DNA of 64,000 nt from Vicinamibacterales bacterium. GTDB lineage: Bacteria; Acidobacteriota; Vicinamibacteria; Vicinamibacterales; 2-12-FULL-66-21. The stretch covers positions 62,001-126,000 of the forward strand of contig DASSPH010000040.1 in NCBI GenBank assembly GCA_035699745.1, in the 5' to 3' direction. Made by a program: the position numbers and the translations under genes. Within the stretch, counting starts at the first letter, position 1. Every line of letters begins with the position of its first letter. Shown piece by piece: positions 57,487 through 64,000 of the stretch. Below the pieces are notes generated by a model, which ran no database searches, was not told where the DNA came from, and saw only the letters and a list, made by a program, of their open reading frames with translations.

Positions 57487-59207
57487 GCACGCGCACCTAC
57501 CGATCGGCCGCCTGGTTCGGCAAGCACGACAAGGACGGCTTCATCCACCGCAGCTGGATGCGCAACCAGGGGCTGCCCGCGGACGTCTTCGACGGGCGTC
57601 CCGTCGTCGGCATCTGCAACACCTGGTCGGAGCTGACCCCCTGCAACGCCCACCTGCGCGCCATCGCCGAGCACGTGAAGCGCGGGGTGTGGGAATCGGG
57701 CGGGCTGCCGCTCGAGTTCCCCGTCATGTCGACCGGCGAGTCGAACATGCGGCCGACGGCGATGCTCTACCGCAATCTGGTCAGCATGGACGTCGAGGAG
57801 TCGATCCGCGCGAATCCGATCGACGGCGTCGTGCTCCTGTGCGGCTGCGACAAGACGACGCCGTCGCTCGTCATGGGGGCGGCGAGCTGCGACGTGCCGG
57901 CGCTGGTCGTCTCCGGCGGGCCGATGCTCAACGGCAAGTACTGCGGGCAGGACATCGGATCCGGCACCGACGTGTGGAAGTTCAGCGAGGACGTCAAGGC
58001 CGGCATCATGACCGCCGAGCAGTTCATGGACGCGGAGGCGTGCATGTCACGCTCCGCCGGCCACTGCATGGTGATGGGCACGGCGTCGACGATGGCATCG
58101 ATGGTCGAGGCGCTCGGGCTCGGGCTGCCGTTCAATGCCACGCTGCCGGCCGTCGATGCGCGCCGTCATGCGCTGGCGCACCTCGCCGGCCGCCGCATCG
58201 TCGCGCTGATCGAGCAGGACGTCCGGCTGTCGCACATCCTCACCCGGCCGGCGTTCGAGAACGCGATCCGGGTCAACGGCGCGCTGGGCGGCTCCACGAA
58301 CGCGGTGATTCACCTGCTGGCGATGGCCGGCCGCGTCGGCGTGCCGCTCTGCCTCGACGACTGGGATCGTCTCGGCCGCGACGTGCCGACGCTGGTCGAT
58401 CTCAAGCCGTCCGGGCGCTTCCTGATGGAGGACTTCCACTACGCCGGCGGCCTGCCCGCGGTGATTCGAACGCTCGGCGAGCGCGGCTTGATCCATCGCG
58501 ACGCGATGACGGTGAACGGCCGCACCCTGTGGGAGAACTGTCACGACGCGTCGCGCTGGAACGCCGAGGTCATCAGGCCGATCGATCGGCCGCTCGCCGA
58601 GAGCGGCGGCGTCGCGGTCCTGCGCGGCAACCTCGCGCCCGACGGCGCGGTGCTGAAGCCGTCGGCGGCGTCGGCGCACCTGATGCAGCATCGCGGCCGC
58701 GCGATCGTGTTCGACGACATCGAGGACTACAAGGCGCGGATCAACGATCCGGCGCTCGGCGCCGACCCGTCGTCGGTGCTCGTCCTGAGGAACAGCGGGC
58801 CGGTGGGCTACCCGGGGATGGCGGAAGTGGGCAACATGGGGCTGCCGCCGGCGCTCCTGAAACAGGGGATCACCGACATGGTGCGCATTTCGGACGCGCG
58901 CATGAGCGGTACGGCGTACGGCACCGTCGTCCTGCACATCTGCCCCGAAGCGGCCGTCGGCGGACCGCTCGCGCTGGTGCGCGAAGGGGATTACATCGAG
59001 CTCGACGTGGCGGCGCGGCGGCTGCACCTCGACGTGAGCGATGAGGAGCTGGCGCGGCGGCGGGCGGCCTGGCAGCCGCCGCCGGCGCCTCCGCCAAGCG
59101 GGTACGTTCACATGTACGTGCGGCACGTCCAGCAGGCGGACAAGGGCGCCGATCTCGACTTTCTCCGCGGCTGCCGCGGACACGGAATCCCACGTGAGTC
59201 TCACTGA
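57483..59207 (+). CDS. IlvD/Edd-family sugar-acid dehydratase (arabinonate/xylonate type)
   Basis: This 574-residue dehydratase binds an Fe-S cluster through C54 (TPCNAHL), C122 (CGCDKTTPS) and C195 (SAGHCMVMG). Spacings of 68 and 73 fit the sugar-acid branch such as L-arabinonate dehydratase. The C-terminal DLDFLRGCRGHGIPRESH is also typical of that branch. It converts an aldonate to a 2-keto-3-deoxy acid. With the FAH hydrolase and GlcD downstream it fits a pathway giving pyruvate plus glycolate or lactate. Substrate (L-arabinonate, D-xylonate or L-fuconate) is not decided. The GTG overlaps the gntR stop. Confidence 0.92.
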   Translation: MSTRTYRSAAWFGKHDKDGFIHRSWMRNQGLPADVFDGRPVVGICNTWSELTPCNAHLRAIAEHVKRGVWESGGLPLEFPVMSTGESNMRPTAMLYRNLVSMDVEESIRANPIDGVVLLCGCDKTTPSLVMGAASCDVPALVVSGGPMLNGKYCGQDIGSGTDVWKFSEDVKAGIMTAEQFMDAEACMSRSAGHCMVMGTASTMASMVEALGLGLPFNATLPAVDARRHALAHLAGRRIVALIEQDVRLSHILTRPAFENAIRVNGALGGSTNAVIHLLAMAGRVGVPLCLDDWDRLGRDVPTLVDLKPSGRFLMEDFHYAGGLPAVIRTLGERGLIHRDAMTVNGRTLWENCHDASRWNAEVIRPIDRPLAESGGVAVLRGNLAPDGAVLKPSAASAHLMQHRGRAIVFDDIEDYKARINDPALGADPSSVLVLRNSGPVGYPGMAEVGNMGLPPALLKQGITDMVRISDARMSGTAYGTVVLHICPEAAVGGPLALVREGDYIELDVAARRLHLDVSDEELARRRAAWQPPPAPPPSGYVHMYVRHVQQADKGADLDFLRGCRGHGIPRESH

Positions 59208-59299
59208 CCCGGTGCCTGGCGGCGTGGCTGGTCTCCGACGGGAATTCGATCTCGACCGGCGCCGTGTTCGACATCAGCGGCGGCCGTTCGACCTGCTGA
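59208..59299 (+). pseudogene. Relic of an SDR dehydrogenase gene (C-terminal end only)
   Basis: Between the dehydratase and FAH genes, frame 2 reads AWLVSDGNSISTGAVFDISGG, then RSTC and a stop at 59297. This is the C-terminal signature of sugar-acid SDR dehydrogenases (S-x-x-T-G-A-V-F-D-x-S-G-G-R). No start codon or cofactor motif exists before it; the frame is closed by TGA at 59195. An SDR gene once located here, as expected for a dehydratase-dehydrogenase-hydrolase operon, appears to have been deleted internally. Confidence 0.75.
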
Positions 59300-59315
59300 A
59301 CGCGAGCCAGGCGGC

Positions 59316-60167
59316 GTGAAACTGCTTCGCTACGGTCCCGCCGGCGCCGAGAAGCCGGGGCTGCTCGACGGCCGCGGCACGATCCGCGATCTCTCCGGGC
59401 AGGTGCCGGATCTCTCGGGTGCCGCGCTGCTGCCGGAATCCATCGCGCGGCTCGCCTCGCTCGATCCCGAGTCGCTGCCGGCGGTCGCCGGCGCGCCGCG
59501 GATCGGCCCGTGCGTCGCCGGCGTCGGCAAGTTCATCTGCGTCGGGCTCAATTACTCCGATCACGCCGCCGAGTCCAACATGGCCGTGCCCGCGGAGCCG
59601 ATCATCTTCATGAAGGCGACCTCCTCGATCGTCGGCCCGAACGACGACCTCGAGATCCCGAAGGGATCGCAGAAGACCGACTGGGAAGTCGAGCTGGGCG
59701 TCGTCATCGGCAGGCCGGCGAAGTACGTGGACCCGCGGGATGCGATGGCGCACGTCGCCGGGTTCTGCGTGGTGCACGACGTCTCGGAGCGCGCCTTCCA
59801 GCTCGAAGGCACGGGCCAGTGGGTGAAAGGCAAGAGCGCCGACACCTTCGGACCGGTCGGCCCGTGGCTGGTCACTCCGGACGAGATCGCCGATTGTCAG
59901 AACCTCGACTTGTGGCTCGACGTCGATGGCCGCCGCCGCCAGAGCGGCAACACCCGCACGATGGTGTTCGACGTGCGCTATCTCGTGAGCTATCTGAGCG
60001 GGTTCATGAGCCTGCGTCCCGGCGACATCATTTCCACCGGCACGCCGCCAGGCGTCGGCCACGGGATGAAGCCGCCGGTCTACCTGCGCGAAGGGAACGA
60101 CGTGCGTCTCGGCGTCCAGGGCCTCGGCGAACAGCGTCAACGCGTCATCGGCTACCGGAATCACTGA
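59316..60167 (+). CDS. FAH-family hydrolase, 2,4-diketo-3-deoxy sugar-acid hydrolase candidate
   Basis: This 283-residue enzyme is a clear paralogue of the product at 46329. Both share CxGLNxSDHAAES, the metal site DWEVEL-x-VVIG, GQWVKGKS and GDIISTGTPPGVGHGMKP. It has a GTG start at 59316, inside the tail of the SDR relic region. It would cleave a 2,4-diketo-3-deoxy acid to pyruvate and a 2-hydroxy acid (glycolate from pentonates, lactate from 6-deoxyhexonates). GlcD just downstream could oxidise that product. Confidence 0.9.
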   Translation: MKLLRYGPAGAEKPGLLDGRGTIRDLSGQVPDLSGAALLPESIARLASLDPESLPAVAGAPRIGPCVAGVGKFICVGLNYSDHAAESNMAVPAEPIIFMKATSSIVGPNDDLEIPKGSQKTDWEVELGVVIGRPAKYVDPRDAMAHVAGFCVVHDVSERAFQLEGTGQWVKGKSADTFGPVGPWLVTPDEIADCQNLDLWLDVDGRRRQSGNTRTMVFDVRYLVSYLSGFMSLRPGDIISTGTPPGVGHGMKPPVYLREGNDVRLGVQGLGEQRQRVIGYRNH

Positions 60168-60225
60168 TCTGTCTCTGCCCGCTTCCGCCCTCGGCGCGCT
60201 CGCATCGATCGTCGGCGACGACTCG

Positions 60226-61551
60226 GTGCTGATGCGCCCCGAAGACCTCGTGCCCTACAGCTTCGACGGCACCGCCGCGCTGAAGCAGCGGCCGGAGGCC
60301 GTCGTGTTCCCGCACACGACCGCGCAGGTGGCCGCCTGCGTGCGGCTCGCCGGGGAGGCCGGCATCCCGATCGTCACGCGCGGATCGGGCACCGGCTTGA
60401 GCGGCGGCAGCGTTCCGGTGCCGGGGAGCCTGGTGCTGTGTCTCGTGCAGATGAACGCGCTGCTCGATCTGGACGCGGCGAACCTGACGGTCCGCGCCCA
60501 GCCGGGACTGGTGACCCAGAAGATCGACGAAGCGGCGGCGCGCCACGGGCTGTTCTATCCGCCCGACCCGGGCTCGATGCGGATCAGCACCATCGGCGGC
60601 AACGTGGCGGAGAATTCCGGCGGCCTTCGCGGCCTGAAGTACGGCGTCACGCGCGACTACGTCATGGGCCTGGAAGTCGTCCTGCCGGACGCGCGCGTGG
60701 TGCGATTCGGCAACCAGTGCGTGAAGGACGTGGCCGGGTATTCGCTGAAGGACCTGTTCGTCGGATCGGAAGGGACGCTGGGCATCATCACCGAGGTGCT
60801 GTTGAAGCTGGTGCCCAGGCCCGCGGCGCGGCAGACGATGCTGGCGCTCTACGACCGGATCGAAGACGCGGCGGATACGGTGTCGGCGATCGTCACGGCG
60901 CGGATCATTCCGTGCACCCTCGAGTTCCTCGATCGGATGACGGCGGTCTGCGTGGAGGAGTACGCGGGTATCGGCCTGCCGACCGACTGCGACGCGGTGC
61001 TGCTGATGGAGACGGACGGCCATCCGGCGGCGGTGGCCGACGAAGCGCGCCAGATGGAGGCGCTGGCGCGGTCGCACGGCGCGCGCGAGGTCCGCCGCGC
61101 GCGCGACGAGGCGGAGGCGCTGCAGCTCGCCGCGGCGCGGCGCAACGCCTTTTCGGCGCTGGCGCGCCGCCGTCCGACGACGATCCTGGAAGACGTCACC
61201 GTGCCGCGCAGCGCGCTGGCCGCGATGGTCGGCTTCATCGCCGAGACCGCCGCCGCGCACCGCCTGCAGATTGGCACCTTCGGCCACATGGGGGACGGCA
61301 ATCTGCATCCGACCTTCCTGGCCGACGAGCGCGACAGCGACGAAATGGCGCGGGTGCACCGTGCGCTCGACGCGATCGTGACGCGGACGCTGGCGCTCGG
61401 CGGCACGATTACGGGCGAGCACGGCGTCGGCCTGGCGAAGAAGGCATGGCTGCGCCAGCAGCTGGGTGACGCCAGCCTCGATCTGATGCGGCAGATCAAG
61501 CAGACGCTCGATCCCCGCGGGCTCCTCAACCCGGGCAAGATCTTCGGCTGA
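60226..61551 (+). CDS. glcD: FAD-linked oxidase, glycolate oxidase/D-lactate dehydrogenase subunit GlcD-like
   Basis: This 441-residue flavoprotein has the PCMH FAD-binding motif VTRGSGTGLSGGSVPVPGS, YPPDPGSMRISTIGGNVAENSGG and LFVGSEGTLGIITEV. The C-terminal part has FGHMGDGNLHPTF, TGEHGVGLAKK and LDPRGLLNPGKIF. It oxidises glycolate or D-lactate, passing electrons to a GlcF-type partner. The GTG at 60226 is the first standard start, but homology seems to extend upstream (SLPASALGALASIVGDDSV), so translation may begin at a CTG at 60169, just after the FAH stop. The Fe-S partner is probably the gene at 53016. Confidence 0.9.
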   Translation: MLMRPEDLVPYSFDGTAALKQRPEAVVFPHTTAQVAACVRLAGEAGIPIVTRGSGTGLSGGSVPVPGSLVLCLVQMNALLDLDAANLTVRAQPGLVTQKIDEAAARHGLFYPPDPGSMRISTIGGNVAENSGGLRGLKYGVTRDYVMGLEVVLPDARVVRFGNQCVKDVAGYSLKDLFVGSEGTLGIITEVLLKLVPRPAARQTMLALYDRIEDAADTVSAIVTARIIPCTLEFLDRMTAVCVEEYAGIGLPTDCDAVLLMETDGHPAAVADEARQMEALARSHGAREVRRARDEAEALQLAAARRNAFSALARRRPTTILEDVTVPRSALAAMVGFIAETAAAHRLQIGTFGHMGDGNLHPTFLADERDSDEMARVHRALDAIVTRTLALGGTITGEHGVGLAKKAWLRQQLGDASLDLMRQIKQTLDPRGLLNPGKIFG

Positions 61552-61638
61552 ACGCTCGTTTTCGCATGCGGCCCGCTGCCGGACAGCCTCGGCCTCGAAT
61601 CCGGACGCAGCTGCATGGTCGGCTGTCCCGATTCGGCG

Positions 61639-61755
61639 CAATTCCGGCTCGAGGCCTGCAACGGCCGTCAACGCAGTTGTTTACAATGCTCGCAACACGA
61701 CACCGGCGCACAGCCGCTGCGCACGGTTCAGCTGCGGGTGCGGTTCTCGTTCTGA
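61639..61755 (+). pseudogene. Relic of a TonB-dependent receptor (C-terminal fragment)
   Basis: One frame reads QFRLEACN, then 22 unrelated residues, then LRTVQLRVRFSF and a stop at 61753. Functional Oar-like receptors in this window have the matching pieces RLEAYNVLN and a terminal strand such as VIQMSVRFTF or RQSQFSLRFQF. The roughly 40 residues normally between them are shortened and scrambled, and no receptor body lies upstream. The gap 61552-61778 thus holds a deleted receptor gene; a TACAAT hexamer (61682-61687) also lies here. Confidence 0.65.
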
Positions 61756-61778
61756 GAAGAGAAGGGGCGCGCAAGAGG

Positions 61779-63113
61779 ATGGTGACAGCGAGGCTCGTAA
61801 CGGTCAGCGCGCTCTTCTGTGCGATCGGCGTGGCGGCTGCTCCGCAGCAGCCGTCCGCGCCCCAACCACCTGCCGCGCAGCCCGCTGCCAATCTCAAGGA
61901 CAAGCCGGTCTTCGTTCCCGACCCCGACAATCAGATCATCAAGTCCGAGAAGCAGACGTTCCGGATCGAAGTGGTCACGCCCGGGCTCGAAACGCCGTGG
62001 GCACTGGCGTTCCTGCCCGACGGACGCCTGCTCGTCACCGAGCGTCCAGGGCGGCTGCGCATCATCGAGAAAGGGAAGCTGCGGCCGGACCCGGTGCAAG
62101 GCACGCCGAAGGTCTGGGAACGGCAGGATGCCGGCATGCTCGACGTCGCCGTTCACCCGCAGTATGCGCGCAACGGGTGGATCTACCTCGCCTACACGGA
62201 AGTCGTTCCCGGGTATGTCGCGCCGCCGCCCGCGCCGGCGCCGCCGCCGGATCCCTCCGCCGACCCCGCGGCCCGCGGCCGCGGCCGCGGCGGACCCCCG
62301 AGCCCGCCGTCGATGACGGTCTTCGTGCGCGGGAAGATCGACAGGAACAACCGCTGGGTCGACGAACACGTGCTCTATCGCGCTCCCGCCGAGCTCTACA
62401 CGCCGAGCGGATCGCACTACGGCGCCCGCTTCCTGTTCGACAAGGCCGGCCACGTCTTCTACTCGCTCGGCGAGCGCGGCGACATGGCCAACGCGCAGGA
62501 TCTCTCGAAGCCGCTCGGCAAGATCCACCGCGTCAACGATGACGGATCGATCCCGAAGGACAACCCGTTCGTGAACACGCCGAACGCCGTCCCGTCGATC
62601 TGGTCGTACGGCCACCGCAATCCGCAGGGACTCGCGTGGGATCCGTCGGGACTGCTGTGGGAATCGGAGCACGGACCCAACGGCGGCGACGAGATTAACA
62701 TCATCGAGAAGGGGAAGAACTACGGCTGGGGCGTGGTGACGATGGGTGTGCAGAGCGGCATCACCGAGCGCAGCCGCCCCGGCATGGAGCCGCCGATCGT
62801 CTACTACACGCCCACCATCGCGCCGAGCGGGATGGTGTTCTACACGGGCTCGAAGTATCCCGGCTGGAAGAACGATCTGTTCGTCGCCGCGCTGGCCGGA
62901 CAGCAGCTGCGGCGGCTCGAGATTCGCGGCCGGGAGGTCGTGCACCAGGAAGCCGTGTTCCAGCAGTTCGGCCGCGTCCGTTCCGTCACGACCGGACCGG
63001 ACGGGCTGATGTACCTGCTGCTGCAGAATCCCACGGGTGCCGGCACCGGCCTCAGCCTGGCAGCCTCCACCCCCGGCATGGTGATCCGGCTGGTGCCGGT
63101 CAGCGGAAAGTAG
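61779..63113 (+). CDS. PQQ-dependent sugar dehydrogenase (glucose/sorbosone dehydrogenase family), secreted
   Basis: This 444-residue protein has a signal peptide (LVTVSALFCAIGVAAA) and a six-bladed propeller. The propeller shows ETPWALAFLPDGRLLVTERPGRLRI, DVAVHPQYARNGWIYLAY, WSYGHRNPQGLAWDPS, WESEHGPNGGDEINII and a C-terminal DGLMYLLL. A Pro/Gly/Arg-rich insert lies at about 147-178. The family oxidises aldoses in the periplasm using PQQ and passes electrons onward. The ATG at 61779 begins the signal peptide; the frame is open further upstream without a better start. The last gene of the window follows 28 bp later, so the pair may act together. Confidence 0.88.
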   Translation: MVTARLVTVSALFCAIGVAAAPQQPSAPQPPAAQPAANLKDKPVFVPDPDNQIIKSEKQTFRIEVVTPGLETPWALAFLPDGRLLVTERPGRLRIIEKGKLRPDPVQGTPKVWERQDAGMLDVAVHPQYARNGWIYLAYTEVVPGYVAPPPAPAPPPDPSADPAARGRGRGGPPSPPSMTVFVRGKIDRNNRWVDEHVLYRAPAELYTPSGSHYGARFLFDKAGHVFYSLGERGDMANAQDLSKPLGKIHRVNDDGSIPKDNPFVNTPNAVPSIWSYGHRNPQGLAWDPSGLLWESEHGPNGGDEINIIEKGKNYGWGVVTMGVQSGITERSRPGMEPPIVYYTPTIAPSGMVFYTGSKYPGWKNDLFVAALAGQQLRRLEIRGREVVHQEAVFQQFGRVRSVTTGPDGLMYLLLQNPTGAGTGLSLAASTPGMVIRLVPVSGK

Positions 63114-63141
63114 CCGGCGCTCCGTCCCGTTCTCACGGACC

Positions 63142-64000
63142 ATGCATCGCACCCGCGTCTTCCTCGTCGCGCTCACGGCCGGGATCCTCACGGTCGCAAC
63201 CGGCATCACCGGGCAGCAGGGCACCGCGACCGTGCCCGGCAACATCTGGCCGCCGCCCTGGAAGCAGATGGCGAAGTCGATCCCGCTGTCGCCCGAAGAC
63301 GAGATGAAGACGTTCTCGATGCCGCCGGGATTCCGCGTCGAGCTCGTCGCCGCCGAGCCGATGGTCGATTCGCCGATCCTGATCGACTTCGATGCCGACG
63401 GCCGCCTCTGGGTCGTCGAGATGCTGACGTTCCTTCCCGACAGCTCGGGTCGCGACTCGACCGAGCCGCTCAACCGCGTCAGCGTCCTGGAGGACACGGA
63501 CAACGACGGCCGGATGGACCGGAAGACGATCTTCGCCGACAGGCTGCGGCAGGCCCGCGCGCTCAAGGTGCTCGATCGCGGCGTGCTCGTGGGCGAGCCG
63601 CCGAACCTGTGGTTCATGAAGGACACCGACGGCGACCTGAAAGCGGACGTCAAGGATCTCGTCGTCAACACCTTCGGCAACCCGAACGGCAACATCGAGC
63701 ACAACGCCAACAGCCTGTTCTGGGCGATCGACAACGTGATGTATTCGTCCGAACACGTGTGGGACGTGCGCTGGCGGAAGGGCAGGTTCGAGCCGCTGCC
63801 GGCGCTGAGCCGCGGCCAGTGGTTGATCTCGCAGGACGACGCCGGACGCATCTACCGCAACGTCAACGACTCCCCGCTGTTCGTCGACTACACGCCGTCC
63901 CGCTATTACCTGCGCAATCCGAACCTGGTTCGGACCCGCGGTCTCTACGAGCTGTTGATCGAACAGGCCGACGCGACCATCTATCCCGTGCGCGACACGC
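63142..64000 (+). CDS. PVC-type/membrane-bound dehydrogenase, N-terminal part (runs off window)
   Basis: The frame is open from ATG 63142 to the window end (286 codons). After a signal peptide (VFLVALTAGILTVATG) come EDEMKTFSMPPGFRVELVAAEP, DFDADGRLWVVEM, LEDTDNDGRMDRKTIFAD, KDTDGDLKADVK and NANSLFWAIDNVMYSS. These are the opening propeller blades of the PVC-type haem-binding/membrane-bound dehydrogenase family. Later parts of such proteins usually include HEAT repeats and a CxxCH cytochrome domain, not visible here. The expected role is periplasmic oxidation of a sugar or alcohol, probably coupled to the upstream sugar dehydrogenase. Confidence 0.85.
   Translation, partial: MHRTRVFLVALTAGILTVATGITGQQGTATVPGNIWPPPWKQMAKSIPLSPEDEMKTFSMPPGFRVELVAAEPMVDSPILIDFDADGRLWVVEMLTFLPDSSGRDSTEPLNRVSVLEDTDNDGRMDRKTIFADRLRQARALKVLDRGVLVGEPPNLWFMKDTDGDLKADVKDLVVNTFGNPNGNIEHNANSLFWAIDNVMYSSEHVWDVRWRKGRFEPLPALSRGQWLISQDDAGRIYRNVNDSPLFVDYTPSRYYLRNPNLVRTRGLYELLIEQADATIYPVRDT

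Noticed and set aside
60169-60225. CTG at 60169 as the annotated glcD start
   Set aside because: Upstream codons look homologous, but CTG starts are rare; I kept the first standard start (GTG 60226) and noted the alternative.

Overview
The window is about 64 kb of very GC-rich, densely packed bacterial chromosome. It carries 48 protein-coding genes (the first and last cut by the window edges), at least two gene relics, and no tRNA, rRNA, CRISPR array or transposase that I can see. Three Oar-like TonB-dependent receptors with an N-terminal carboxypeptidase-regulatory-like domain and no SusD partner, a PVC-type/membrane-bound dehydrogenase start, and a PQQ-type sugar dehydrogenase with a Pro-rich insert all point to Acidobacteriota, most likely a Vicinamibacterales-type heterotroph. 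This placement is by gene content and style, not by a marker gene.

Layout. (A) 1-7972: succinate dehydrogenase/fumarate reductase genes (anchor, flavoprotein, iron-sulfur), a TPR-like protein, a secreted beta-propeller protein, a serine hydrolase (minus) and signal peptide peptidase SppA (plus). (B) 7998-12085, minus: FGGY sugar kinase, IolB-like isomerase, KDPG aldolase and 2-keto-3-deoxygluconate kinase, i.e. the KDG node of uronate breakdown. (C) 12117-21837, plus: GH2 glycosidase, APC permease, SDR, a UxaA-type dehydratase split into two genes, hexuronate-type MFS, LarA-like racemase, FAD monooxygenase. (D) 21891-28157, minus: LacI regulator, alginate lyase-family protein, GH97, MFS, secreted TIM-barrel protein. 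(E) 28260-37891, plus: TonB receptor, GH29 alpha-L-fucosidase, second TonB receptor, lipoprotein. (F) 37875-47977, minus: a ten-gene operon encoding the non-phosphorylating L-fucose pathway plus a ribose-type ABC importer. (G) 48101-54326, plus: third TonB receptor, an Nramp-fold transporter lacking the metal motifs, and a GlcF-like Fe-S protein. (H) 54432-61551: SDR and MFS (minus) diverging from GntR, IlvD/Edd sugar-acid dehydratase, an SDR relic, FAH-family hydrolase and GlcD. (I) 61639-64000: a TonB-receptor relic, a PQQ-type sugar dehydrogenase and the start of a PVC-type dehydrogenase.

How the parts work together (inference from families and order). Outer-membrane receptors and secreted glycosidases/lyase deliver fucose- and uronate-containing glycans. 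L-fucose enters by the ABC importer and is oxidised, delactonised, dehydrated, oxidised again and cleaved by an FAH-type hydrolase to pyruvate and lactate. A parallel module in (H) uses an IlvD/Edd dehydratase and a second FAH hydrolase for another sugar acid; GlcD and GlcF could oxidise the released glycolate or lactate. Uronates converge on KDG, then KdgK and Eda.

The strongest regulatory signal is a palindrome, ACTTTA-N4-TAAAGT. It occurs twice, 22 bp apart, between lacI and the first TonB receptor, and once 20 kb away between the fucose operon and the third receptor. This predicts one LacI-controlled fucose regulon. A second recurring signal is a -10 hexamer only 6-9 bp from the start codon at several operon heads, suggesting leaderless transcripts, with ATGA/GTGA overlaps inside operons.
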